This document shows, piece by piece, positions 34,523 to 45,070 of a DNA stretch of 64,000 nt (positions are counted from its first letter, which is position 1; every line of letters begins with the position of its first letter). Made by a program: the position numbers and the translations under genes. The notes beneath the pieces are model-generated. The model was given only the letters and a program-made list of their open reading frames with translations. It searched no databases and was not told where the DNA came from. Source of the DNA: Stropharia rugosoannulata (lineage: Eukaryota > Basidiomycota > Agaricomycetes > Agaricales > Strophariaceae); the NCBI GenBank assembly GCA_028532985.1, contig JANCIK010000003.1, positions 1,312,001-1,376,000 of the forward strand. The letters run 5' to 3'.

Positions 34523-36510
34523 TTATGCCAATTGAACAGATGTTTTCGGTAATATGCAAGCGAAGGCATCGACACAGGGTAAAGCATAGGTATTGAAATA
34601 GTCATCTCTGGCACCGCTTGAAGCGAGTTGGCAGAGTGCGTCCACCGGAAGGCTGTCGAAAGTAATGGAGTAATCGTCGCTGTAACCAGATGACAGCATG
34701 CCCCCATTAGCGGCCAAAATTGTCTGCCATAAATCAGGCCCCGGCAGTGTCACTCCTGTACCTGTACCGAAGTCCCAGATCGAAGGTAAATCAGCTTAAA
34801 AGACAACATAGTTATTTCAGATTATGTGGGTCTGCAGAGTAGAAATAGCTTACCGCATTGCAACGACGAACTGAGAGATGGTATATCATCGGACCACGCA
34901 TCCTGCAGCTGCGCGTTGACTGACAAATTCTCCGGCAACTCCGAGCAGTCAGAGCCAAGGGGGGATCCAACTGCAACACTCAAGATTAGATAAATATGTG
35001 GCGTAGTTTTTAAGAACGTACCGGTACTACATGTGTCGTGACTGTCGCGACTATCAACAGAGTCGTGAGTAACCCAGAGATTATGATCATAATACTCGAC
35101 ATCCAATTTTGTCGATTCCGGTAGGGTCTCCTCTGTGATCGGAGGTGGTATATTGAAGAGAGTTTGCTGATTATCCAAAAAGAACTCGGAGAGAAAATTG
35201 TCGGAACTATAGTGGCACTGAGAAGAGGCGGCGTCTAACAGTGTCGTAGAAGCAGACACCGATATGGGACTCCGTACAATATTTTGGCGCTTCACATAAC
35301 GATCATCCATGTCGTATGCATCTCGCTTCCGCTTGAAAGAAGTCATAGAAGAGGGAGATGGATTTGCAGGAAGAAATTTTGAGCCAGCCTCGTCTACTGA
35401 AGATATGGATGCTGCAGGCGATGGCAAGGATACCGCAGCTTCATGACCGCCGATTTCACTATCGGTAAACCTAACGTTATACTAGATTAGAGTGCTGCAA
35501 TAATCAACTACACAATTACATACCTCCTGCGCTTGATCTTGTAATTGTTATGATCAGGCTGCTCAGCGTCGGATTGCATGTCAGACACAGTAGACGACGC
35601 AGATCGCTTTCGTTTCTTTACTGTATTATCTCCATTGTAATTGAATGGCACACATACTGGACTTGAAGGTGGAGGGGAAACGGATAAGGACGTTCCGGGG
35701 GGTGATGGATAGCATGTACCTCCGCCTCCAAGTTTTGAGGCAAGAGTCGTCGGGACAAATTTTGTGGAGAAAAGTTCTCGTGCTCGTTCTTCTATCTGCA
35801 CAAATTGATTGGCAAACTCCATATATCGACTCTCAACGGCAGGAAGTTCACTATTGTTGAGCGAAGACAGTGTCGACGGCTGCCCTTTGAAGAAAAGGGT
35901 AGCAGCTTTAATAAGATCGCTTCGTTTAGGGAAGTGATCTTTGCGCAGTTGGTTCCATCCAATGCGCTTCCTTGCGTCAATAAACCACGCGTCGACGAGT
36001 TTAGCGTCCGAATGTGTTGATTGTGCGATCTTCAAGCGTGTTTCTTTGTTTGGATAAGGATTGTGTAGGTTATTCAAAAGCCATTTGTAAGAGTCGGGAA
36101 TATAAGCAGCGGACCTCTGAGAATCTGGATGATGTATTAATACAGGTCAAAACATGCTGCACACATTGGGACTTACCAGAAGACGCGGTTTTATCATGAA
36201 TAGTTAATTCCTTGAATTCCTCGCGGATAATATTTGTGATATCTTCCTTAAATTGGTGGTGAATATCATCGCCAGCTGTACGGACCGCCAAAATCGAAGA
36301 AGTCACAATGTCTGCTACTGCTGCGAAAGAGTGGATTTGAAGCATAGTATCCGTATTCAGATATTCTACACAATTTTCAACTTCACTATTGAAAGTTGTC
36401 CATGCGTGATGAAAGGATGTCAAAGCCTCCGATCCAAGTTGAAGCGCAGCGAAGAAGTCCGATTCAAGGGTTGACAGGCTTTTACGAATAAGCGCCTCAG
36501 ACACCTGCAT
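34523..36510 (-). CDS. HD1: HD1 homeodomain mating-type transcription factor
   Basis: About 590 residues in five exons. The first ATG (36,510) gives MQVSEALIRKSLSTLESDF, the N-terminal helical region used for partner discrimination and dimerisation. Exon 2, entered at CCAG|ATTCTCAG, holds the TALE-type homeodomain: YKWLLNNLHNPYPNKETRLK, then VDAWFIDARKRIGWNQL (about 140-165). Nuclear signals follow (KKRKRS, KIKRRR, KRKRDAYDMDD), then a long disordered C-terminus likely for activation (DSVDSRDSHDTCS, DDIPSLSSSL). Only HD1/HD2 pairs from different alleles form active heterodimers. It is divergent from HD2 and convergent with MIP. The canonical Asn of recognition helix 3 is Asp here (WFIDARKR). 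Confidence 0.93.
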
Positions 36511-36812
36511 TTTATGATAGCAGGTATAGTTGTCGCCGACTGGCAAGAGTATCGAGCCACTGAAAGAAAGTGGGAAATGCTTGGGGGGGAGAGGGGGTAA
36601 AGGTCACTTGTTTGCCAACTCCCACATTGCTCCCACACTGTACACTCACACGGGAAGTTAGAACTCCGACGGGTTGTTCTTTTTGAACTCCGCTCCTCCA
36701 TTGTGCCATTGACACTTCTACTCACAGTCCACCGTCTGTACATAAAATCAGTAAATAGTGTCAAACTGGATTCACAGCGTCGTTGCCCTCTTGATTTCTA
36801 CCACTTCACACT
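36511..36812. promoter_or_regulatory. shared divergent promoter of HD1 and HD2
   Basis: These 302 bp separate the two divergent start codons and must hold the promoters and 5' leaders of both. It includes a G-rich run at about 36,583-36,598 and a pyrimidine-rich run before HD2. No obvious TATA box is seen. In known HD pairs this gap lies inside the strain-variable part. Confidence 0.7.
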
Positions 36813-38841
36813 ATGACAAGCCTACTAAACCAATCCTTCAAAGATCATTTTATCGCGCTGCAAGCCTTGTGTCAACAAGTTCATAATACTGTCATGCTAC
36901 CTGGACTGAAATGTCGCCGCTTGGGGGAACAAGTCACCGAGAGTAGGGACATTGAGATCCCTATACCTACACTCAATCATCCACCCGTTGAAGACGCGGA
37001 CGACTTTTTGGACGGTTTCTCGCTCTCCCTCAAAGTATTGGTCGAAATTAAGATGCTATATCAACAGGGCCTCCAACAAATTCGGCAAATACAGTGTTTG
37101 AAATTTGAACAGTCTTGCCGAGAACTTGTCCGGAGCTCTACACTTGATGATGCCGAGTCCCTGCCTCTGATATTCGACAAGCTGCATAAGGTCTACGAGC
37201 GGAGGTATCTGGATTGGTTTGTCCCCAAATTGAAAGAGGAGATTATCAGTCACCTTGGCAAATTCACTTCGACATCAACAAGTAACAAAGTCTCATTTAA
37301 TACGGTAGACATTTTATCATGTAAATAAGCGGCTTAGATTACTGACCAAATAACAGGAGTTCACTCCTCTGCTAGAAAAGTATTTCAAGCTCAATGCATA
37401 TCCTTCGGCACCAGATCGACGACTTCTCGCTCAGAAAACAGCGATGACACCGAGACAAATTGAAGTTTGGGTCAGTAAACTTTTGAGTAATTGAACGAGA
37501 TGCACATATCTGATCTCGACCTAATTCCAGTTTCAAAACCATCGCAAACGTGCGAAAAATAGCGGAAAGCCAGTGAATCGTATGCCGCCTAATATGTCTC
37601 AAGCCCACTTTCCTGTAATGGAACAGCTGGATTTTACCTCAGCTGTTATCGTCGACAATCCTTCCGGTACACCGCTTCATGCACAAGGAGGGGATTTAAC
37701 TTCTAAAGACAACACAGTCACCACTGAGACAGTGAGTCTTAGCACAGTACCCCAGGAATCAGCATTCACTTACATCCTACTCATCATTTTCCAGACGGAT
37801 TTATTCTCAATAATTGATTCTGATACAACGTCCCACGTATTCCCCAACCGATTCAGCCGTTTAAATGCAGCCTATAATTTCCATTCGGACTCTGCATTTC
37901 ATTTTCCTGCCCCGGTGTGGGCGCATACGCGTACTCGTGCGACTGCTCATCGTGCAAGCCACTCGCCTATAGATTTCGATGAGCTCGCCTCTCTGTTCTC
38001 CTCTAAGCTCTGCTTGTGGGATGGCTCGTCAAGGAGTACACGAAAGTCGAGCCCTCGTACCCGTTCGAAGCAAGAGCCCTGGTTTTATGCTACTACTACA
38101 ACACCTTCTTGTGCGCCTCATCCTGCCTGCATTCAGGCCCATACCGCCTCGATATCTATTTCTAATGTCTCAATCTCCGGTGTCTCGCCATCAAGATCAA
38201 ATCCAATCCATGCTCAAGTCATGTCACGTTTGGCTGCACCGACCAAGAAACCAGCCCCTTTTCCCAAAAGATACCCTTCCAAGTTCCATCCTTATTGGCG
38301 TGCTAAATCTTGTCGTTCTACTCTGAAAAAAGCTGTCGAGTCCTTGCAGCCATTCGCGGGTAAATCGGTATCACGAGCGCATATGCCGACCCGTTCGAAT
38401 AGCATGACTTCAGGGAAGGCTACCTCAACAAGTTGGGTGGCCCTTCTCGAATCTATGCCAACCCCCTCAGACCTACTAACATCAACTGCTCATGAATATT
38501 CTGGAACGAGAGTGGACTCACCTTCATCGTCGGTGAGCTCTATGATCCGTGACGCAAACACCCCTTTTAGTAGCAGAACATCAAGCCTGTCCTCACTTGA
38601 TTCTTCTCTTCCTGCATCGCCTGTGATCAACCCCTTTGACCTTGAAAATTGTGGTTTTGCTGTTTCAAATCAAACTTTTGACATCCTTGATGGTATCAAT
38701 GACCTGGATCAATTTTTTACTGACTTCGCCCTCCCATCCTTTGAAGATATACCATTTATTAAACCTGATAATTTTTCTCCTCTGACTTGCCTCCAAACCA
38801 ATCTTGGCACCATTCCACTGAACTATATTCAATTACTGTAA
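36813..38841 (+). CDS. HD2: HD2 homeodomain mating-type transcription factor
   Basis: Roughly 600-620 residues. Exon 1 (MTSLLNQSFKDHFIALQAL) is the N-terminal dimerisation region. A GTAGAC to ACAG intron joins FNT to EFTPLLEKYFKLNAYPS. A second intron splits the recognition helix exactly after Trp: RQIEVW | FQNHRKRAKNSGK. The typical homeodomain (about 150-211) keeps the canonical Asn in WFQNHRKR. A GTGAGT to CCAG segment of 63 bp at 37,732-37,794 may be a further, in-frame intron. The C-terminal half is Ser/Thr/Pro-rich with basic patches (KKPAPFPKRYPSK) and ends NYIQLL-stop. It pairs with HD1 of another allele to start the dikaryotic programme. Convergent with beta-fg. Confidence 0.92.
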
Positions 38842-39437
38842 TACCTGTTTTGTCCTCTTGCGTTCCCTATTAGCTATCGTCATTTGTTCCATTTGTTTGA
38901 TTGACTTTTACACACATTTAGTCTTGTTAGATACAATGCCCTTTCTCTTGGTGTAACAATGTTAGAATACTGTCTTCATTAAATTAAAACAACCTGGTAC
39001 GAATTAATATGTGTAATAATTCTACTGTTGCTATGTAGCCTATAGAGTATAGATCGCAGTCGATCCGTTAAAAATGATTAATTGATTATCTGACATCGGA
39101 TTCACATCTCAAAAACATAATCAAGCAGGAAAGCGGTCCTACTGCATCTCTCCCTCTGCTCCGGATAATTACACGCTATAAACGTAATTCGCGATCTTTT
39201 GTTTTTGTTTTTGTTTTATCTTGCCCTTCCATGGCCCAAGAAACTACCTTTCATTCTTCTAAATACGAAGCAAGTGACCATCCTTGTATTACTTAAGTAT
39301 GCTGATATTGTTCAACCTCAATAGTATTGTTTTTTATTCGTCAGTAATTTGAATACATCTTCGTTGATTGGTCTGCATGCATAGACCTTATGACCCCATA
39401 AATTTATGTACGTGTTAACATACAGGAGAAATATTGT
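38842..39437. other. HD2-beta-fg intergenic gap, AT-rich
   Basis: Nearly 600 bp with low GC, containing a GTTTTT hexanucleotide tract at 39,197-39,217 and no coding frame I can support. It holds both convergent 3' ends and may mark the edge of the variable mating-type segment. Confidence 0.4.
39197..39217. repeat. TTTTTG hexanucleotide repeat
   Basis: Three to four tandem units of GTTTTT between HD2 and the beta-flanking gene. Confidence 0.65.
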
Positions 39438-40449
39438 TTAAGCGAACTTTTGAGCCTTGTGATCACCCAGAAATAAATAATTCGCTTTAGAAATCAGTAA
39501 TGAAATGGCTTACCAGTTGCATAAGACCACCAAGACCACCAGAATTTTCTCCCCCGGTCATGCCACTAAATTTGGATTGTACAAGAAGTTTCATAACAGT
39601 CATCGCTGCTCCATTGACTGCATCCTGCTTGTTCCCTGAAGCAGCACCGCCAGATTGGTCAAAAAGTTTAGAAGCCTCAGCCATGGCAAGACTGATAATT
39701 TGAGTCTGTGATCCTGCCCCACTGGAACCCCCGCCGGATGTGAAGTTCTTAAGCGCCTGCAGGAAGAATGTTAGAGTAAACAATTGTGGGTACTACGATA
39801 CAGGGTGTCACCAAAATGACTGCCTTGAAAGCAGACTTGCCTGTAGTGCTGCAGCGCCTCCAAGAGCATGTGCGCTTAGATCTCCTGCATTTCCACTACC
39901 ATAGGCAGTTGCATGAGCTTCTGTCACGCTATCTTCGTCGATAGGTTCTGTGTGCTTGTTCTATGAAGATAAACGTCGCCATCGTCGAATACATAAGAAG
40001 TCGTATTATTGAAGATGATAATTTCAAGTATACCTTATTCTGGGATATGAAACCCATAGCATTAGAAAAGAGGTCAGAGCTACCAGATCCATGATGATTA
40101 GCAACTCGGACAGCTTCATCTTGGTCGACTAGAATGATATGTGAGCTCCACATGAAACAAAGACAAATAGCCAAGCTTGTTGCAGGCCAAGTGCACTCAC
40201 TGTCTGGACCATCGTAGTCCTGGTTCTGCTGCCTGCCAGAGGAGCTGTGCTCTTGCCTTCCCGTTGCATCTGTGATCAAAAGTGATAAGGCATATAAGCG
40301 ATCGGTAGCCGGACAGTAGAACTGGATGTGCATACGAGGCTGTTGAGACTCTTGATAGGCACTGTAACCCTGCTTTGCGAGATTTATGAACGAGTCCTAC
40401 TCAAGGATTATCAGTACGTATCGTAGAGAGAGGGAGATAGGACGACCAT
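39438..40449 (-). CDS. beta-flanking gene (beta-fg)
   Basis: A small protein of about 250 residues in at least six exons. Exon 1 is only the ATG at 40,449. The second opens DSFINLAKQGYSAYQESQQPR, then a Gln/Ser-rich linker, DEAVRVANHHGSGSSDLFSNAMGF, PIDEDSVTEAHATAYGSG, ALKNFTSGGGSSGAGSQTQ, AMAEASKLFDQSGG and KQDAVNGAAMTVMKLL. The last splice after LMQL leads to AQKFA-stop at 39,438. I recognise it as the conserved beta-flanking protein bordering the A mating-type locus of mushrooms. Its molecular role is unknown. The repeated small Gly/Ala/Ser helices suggest a low-complexity cytosolic protein. Divergent from the ammonium transporter. Confidence 0.9.
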
Positions 40450-40945
40450 GGCAGTTGACTTGATCGTTGTTGGAGCTATTCGGATAGGGGATCTGGGACA
40501 AGACCCATGATATTTTCCTAAAAATAGATAGACAGCTTATGAAATGAGTTTGCAGAGCTTTGGTTCCTGATTCGGCCTTTTGAGGGCGCTTCTGCCGTTC
40601 TGCATTATTTTCTGTTTGGATTGCTTGCTGGAGCTATAGTATCATCGTTCTACTCATTGGGCTTGTTTTATGAGCGGGTCATATCGGAGAGCGACTGAAT
40701 ATTACCGCATTTTTCCGCATTTCTTATCTGGAAAATTGTAGTCTATTTGCTATTTGAATCAGAGATAAGGGCATTATCTGCCGGGATGGGGTCGATCCAG
40801 ATCGCCCGTCCACGCGGCGCGGAATATTTATACATTCCTTACCCTTTTTCACGTTACCACCACTTCATCCCTCGTCCGACCTCTTTCTTTCCTTCTACAC
40901 CGAATCTCTCGGACTAGGACTTCGTTGACTACCCCGGTCAAATTT
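40450..40945. promoter_or_regulatory. divergent promoter region of beta-fg and ammonium transporter
   Basis: Nearly 500 bp between the two divergent starts. A TATTTATA element lies at about 40,824-40,834, and a C/T-rich stretch at about 40,855-40,915 precedes the transporter start. No ORF is supported. A GATA core (GATAAG at about 40,766) is the kind of site used by nitrogen regulators, but one site proves little. Confidence 0.35.
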
Positions 40946-42918
40946 ATGGACGCTCGGGATGAGATAATTAAATCTTCAGGACGAACCATGGCCAGTATGT
41001 AAATTGGCCGCGAAATCTAAATTTCGAGACTGATTCAGCTGCTCCAGGGGCCTTCACCGACCTCTCCCAGTAACTAGATATTATCATTTAATGGATGTTG
41101 GCTTACGCTGAACCTCAGATATGATCGCGGCGACATGTCGTTCATTGTGGTTGCTGGAGCGATGGTGTTCTTCATGGTACCTGGCCTGGGTGAGCGTACT
41201 CACTTTTAGATGCATGTCATCATCCTCTCATGGGCTCCACCCAGCTTTCCTGTACTCAGGACTATCAAGACGAAAAAGCGCCTGTACGTGTGTTTTTTTT
41301 TTCTCGAAGGGTGACAAGAGCTTCATCCATCAATGCCTTCTTTCAGTGTCCCTCATCTGGGCGGTCGCAGCCAGTAACGCCATCGTCATCTTCCAATGGT
41401 ATTTCTGGGGATATTCGCTGGCGTTTTCGACTTCAGCAACTAACGGATTTATTGGAAACCTCAAGAACTTCGGCTTAATGGGCGTTGAGGGCGAGCCTTC
41501 CCCAGGGTCCCCGCTCATCCCAGAAATCCTGTACAGCTTCTTCCAAATGGAGTTCGCATGCGTTACTGCAGGTATCCTTATGGGTGGTCTTGCGGAGCGT
41601 GGGCGTGTCCTCCCGGCGATGGTTTTTATTTTTTGCTGGATGACCCTTGTCTACTGCCCCCTAGCCTGTTGGGCATGGAGTATACACGGTTGGGCGTTTA
41701 AGTGGGGGGTATTGGACTTCGCAGGTGACCAAGGCTTCCAAGACATTTCTTGGCACTTCATGCGCTTACCCACGTTGTATAGGTGGCGGCCCCGTTGAGA
41801 TAGGAAGTGGAGTTGCTGGACTCGCCTACTCCTGGGTTTTAGGCCGGAGGAACGAAAGGGAACTGCTCAACTTCAGGCCACACAATGTGTCCCTGGTCGG
41901 TTTAGGCAGTTAGTCTAGTCCATTTCTGCGCGTTTCATTTCCCTGATAGTCTTCGACTTAGCGTTCATGTTGTGGTTCGGATGGATCGGGTTTAACGGAG
42001 GCAGTGCGTTTGGCGCTAACCTGCGCGCCTTTTTCGCCGTCTGGAACACTATGATCGCTGCTGCCTTTGGAGGGAGCGTTTGGTGCCTGCTCGATTTCAG
42101 AATCGAGCGACGTTGGAGTATGGTTGGCTTCTGCTCTGGCACGATCGCCGGACTTGTGGCAGCGACGCCATCATCAGGATACCTGAGACCTTGGTCATCG
42201 GTTATCGTCGGCATACTTGCGGGCGCTATTTGTAACTTCGCCACAAAGGGTATGGCTTCTCTCGTCATCTCACAGGGAGGAGTGACTAAAGTGCCGGTTT
42301 TTCACAGTCAAGTTCCTGCTGCGGATAGACGATGCGCTGGATCTGTTCGCTGAGCACGCCGTTGGTGGCATTGTCGGCTTGCTGCTCAACGGCTTTTTCG
42401 CGTCCTCGAGCATTATCGCAATGGACGATGTCAGCACCGGCGTGCCAGGAGGGTGGGTAGACCATCACTGGAAGCTGTTATATATGCAGTTTGCATACGT
42501 TGTGGCCACTTGCGCGTACACTTTCGTTGTTACGGCAATGATTGCGAAAGCAATTGACATGGTACCCGGACTGAACCTGAGAAGTACCCCAGAAGGCGAA
42601 ATGCTCGGAATGGATGAGGTCGAGGTATGTCTCCGTGCCTTCACGTACCTTGAGTGTATGCTTACCTTAGTGTGTCAGATTGGAGAATTCGCAACGGATT
42701 ACATCGAATTGCGCCGCGACGTCGCCGATTGCTCAACATTCGGCTTCTCTCGAATGCAGTTCAACACCGGAGATCCCATGCAAGAGAGGCACGCACAACA
42801 AACCGTGCCGAATGGAAATGGTGCTGCTCACCATCAAGCCAGCTTCGAAGACCAAGAACGTCTCGAGTCAATAACAGAAAAACCTGAAAATCGTGATATC
42901 ACCCCGCCCCCGCAATAA
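40946..42918 (+). CDS. ammonium transporter (Amt/Mep family)
   Basis: About 480 residues in roughly eight exons. Start MDARDEIIKSSGRTMA, then a small exon AFTDLSQ joins YDRGDMSFIVVAGAMVFFMVPGLGFLYSGLSRRKSA, the first helices. Next come LSLIWAVAASNAIVIFQWYFWGYSLAF, the helix with FACVTAGILMGGLAERGR, and CPLACWAWSIHGWAFKWGVLDFAG, then GGPVEIGSGVAGLAYSWVLGRR. Then follow WFGWIGFNGGSAFGANLRA and IDDALDLFAEHAVGGIVG, which keeps the second twin His. The first twin-His position carries Glu (PVEIGSG), as in fungal Mep1/Mep3-type permeases, not Mep2. The C-terminal tail ends in Pro residues. A plasma-membrane ammonium uptake role follows from the family. Confidence 0.92.
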
Positions 42919-43084
42919 GTACCTTTTTATATATCCCGTCTCGGTCTCGCTTTGTATAAAATCATCCGTCGCTGCGCAGCGCTCTGGCCCATTGCTTTCA
43001 AATTGTATTTAGTCCTCGTCATAATATATATCATAGTTCGTGCGTCTTCGGAAAGAACATATAGCTGATAAACATACATGAAGT

Positions 43085-45070
43085 TCAGCAGTCCCAACCC
43101 CAGATGAAGTCAGGAGCCTCTATTGTGTCTGATGAAGTCTTGTTCAATGATTCCTGCTCTTCGGAGGGCTGGACGGGGGTGTCTGAAATCGTCTGACCGC
43201 AGATGCTGGTGCCGAATTCATCGTTCAGTAGGAGGTCAACGACGTTGCGAGAAGAAATTGTCTCGGTTTCCATAGTAGAAATAAACCTGCCAAATCATCA
43301 ACAGTGAACAACAAGATATATCATATACTGTGGCTTACGGCTCAAAGGAGTTAACGTAATAGAATCCGTTGTCAAGTTTTACTGGAGGGAACTCTTTTGT
43401 AGGAGGAAGCTTAGGGTATGCGTCCCACTAGTTAAACAGATTATAAGATATGATCGTCGTCAATTGTCACAGTGAACTTACTTGTTTTCTATGCACCCAG
43501 CCGACTTGGCCTCGGAACATGTTGTCTAGCCACTCGTCCGTGATTTCTTGCTGGGAGAAAATCTTGACGGCCCATTCACCTTCGCGGACAAGACCATGAT
43601 AGGACAAGGAGTTGAACTCTGGCGCAGCACCTCCAGCTTTAGCGGTCGTGTTGGTGGTCAATACCATGCGCGGTGCAGGGGATGTTGCGGGAAGGCCAAA
43701 ATACTCAGGATTTGGGGTAGGTGATGTCGTCGTCAAGAGAGTAACATGCAAGTGGACGTAAGGCTGAGGGGGAACCTGCTCCGACACGGCCAAAGGCACA
43801 ATAATGCCCGTTGAATGGAATGGAGCTGCGAGAATGACCGCTTTGTAGTCGACAGTTCCTCGAGCGCTCTTGACAGACCACAGGCGCGATTCAGCAACCT
43901 TGGGCGTAATCTGCGACACCTATATGATCTTGTTAGCCGATAAACCGTCAGAATGTGACCGAGGTGCTTACGGGTGTCTTGAGGTAAACATTGGCTCCGG
44001 AACGGTTCAAAAATTGTTCGAAGAGGAGGAAGTTTCCTCCCTTGATGCCGGTCGCGCCGGTCGCAGCCATAGAACAAGCACCTTCCAAGGCGTGAATCCG
44101 ATCGGTATCCTGAAAGACGTGGCGTAAGCATGTTACTGCACACGTTGCAGTTTAAGCCACCCACCTGCCCGTAGTTGACGCGGGTAGCAGCCTCCACGAC
44201 CTCTTTAATGTATATTTCGGAGACACCTTGGCCCAAAAGGTAGTCTAGAGTGGTATTGCCTGTCATGTCGGTCCAACCTAGTCGGTCAGCGAGATCACCA
44301 ATATTGTCCCACTTTGGTGTGGCTGGAGTGTATAGAGTCAAAAACCTCTCGATCATGGCACGGACACTAAACAGACACGTTGGGCGTAAGAATCTGTCTG
44401 CGCATGCAGGGTTTTGGAATGGAAAGCTTACTATTTCTCGGTGCGTCGTGGGGACAGGAATCCATATCGCCAGAGGACTTTGGCCGTGTCCCACCAGCTG
44501 CCGGAGAACTATCCATGATGTCAATAAAGGGCCTAAATCTGGTTTTGTTGTGAACGTACAGAAACGAGCAGCTGTTCGCCGTCCCAGATCCCAGTTTCGC
44601 TGTCTTCATCCCTGAAGTCCTTCCTGGTGAGATCGAATTCGTCCGAGGCTCTCCAAAGATTCTTGTTAGCGTTTACAAAAATAGATGCACCCAGTTCAAG
44701 TTCAGGTAATGAGGTATCATTGTATGGGTACACAGTAGTACTCCCTTTATCGAAAGAAGATAAGAAATACTGCATAAGATCAACCAAGAATTGCGTACTC
44801 ACTTCCGCCTATGTAGTCATTGCTATCGTAAACGTCAATTTCTACGTCAAGCCCGAACCTCTCCTTTGCCTTTGAGATCCAGAAAGCAGCAGAAGAGCCA
44901 CCCGCACCAGCGCCTACAATGGCTATCCTAGGAGTGGTATCGACAGGGGCGGCGTTGTCCGTCACGAACGCGATGCCTTCAGAAGAAAAAAGCTTCGGGA
45001 TTTTAAAGGGAAACTGTATTTGAAATGCATATGCGCTTGGCAGCAGAATGAGGACGGAACGGAGCTTCAT
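43085..45070 (-). CDS. prenylcysteine oxidase (prenylcysteine lyase), FAD-dependent
   Basis: About 540 residues in roughly eight exons. Start MKLRSVLILLPSAYAF is a signal peptide. Then come RIAIVGAGAGGSSAAFWIS, the FAD-binding Rossmann motif, ERFGLDVEIDVYDSNDYIGG, and LELGASIFVNANKNL. Further blocks are GDLADRLGWTDMTGNTTLDYLL, VEAATRVNYGQ and GNFLLFEQFLNRSGANVYL. Near the end lie FSQQEITDEWLDNMF and ETETISSRNVVDLLL. The enzyme cleaves the thioether of free farnesyl- or geranylgeranyl-cysteine released from degraded prenylated proteins. It is likely vacuolar or secretory, given the signal peptide. It converges on the ammonium transporter, 166 bp between stops. Substrate is inferred from the family. 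Confidence 0.9.

Noticed and set aside
34270..34707. Minus ORF of 145 codons at the end of HD1
   Set aside because: Its 5' part overlaps the last HD1 exon in another frame; the rest is 3' UTR and AT-rich.
36420..36764. Minus ORF of 114 codons before HD1
   Set aside because: It overlaps HD1 exon 1 in another frame and the HD promoter; it has no domain.
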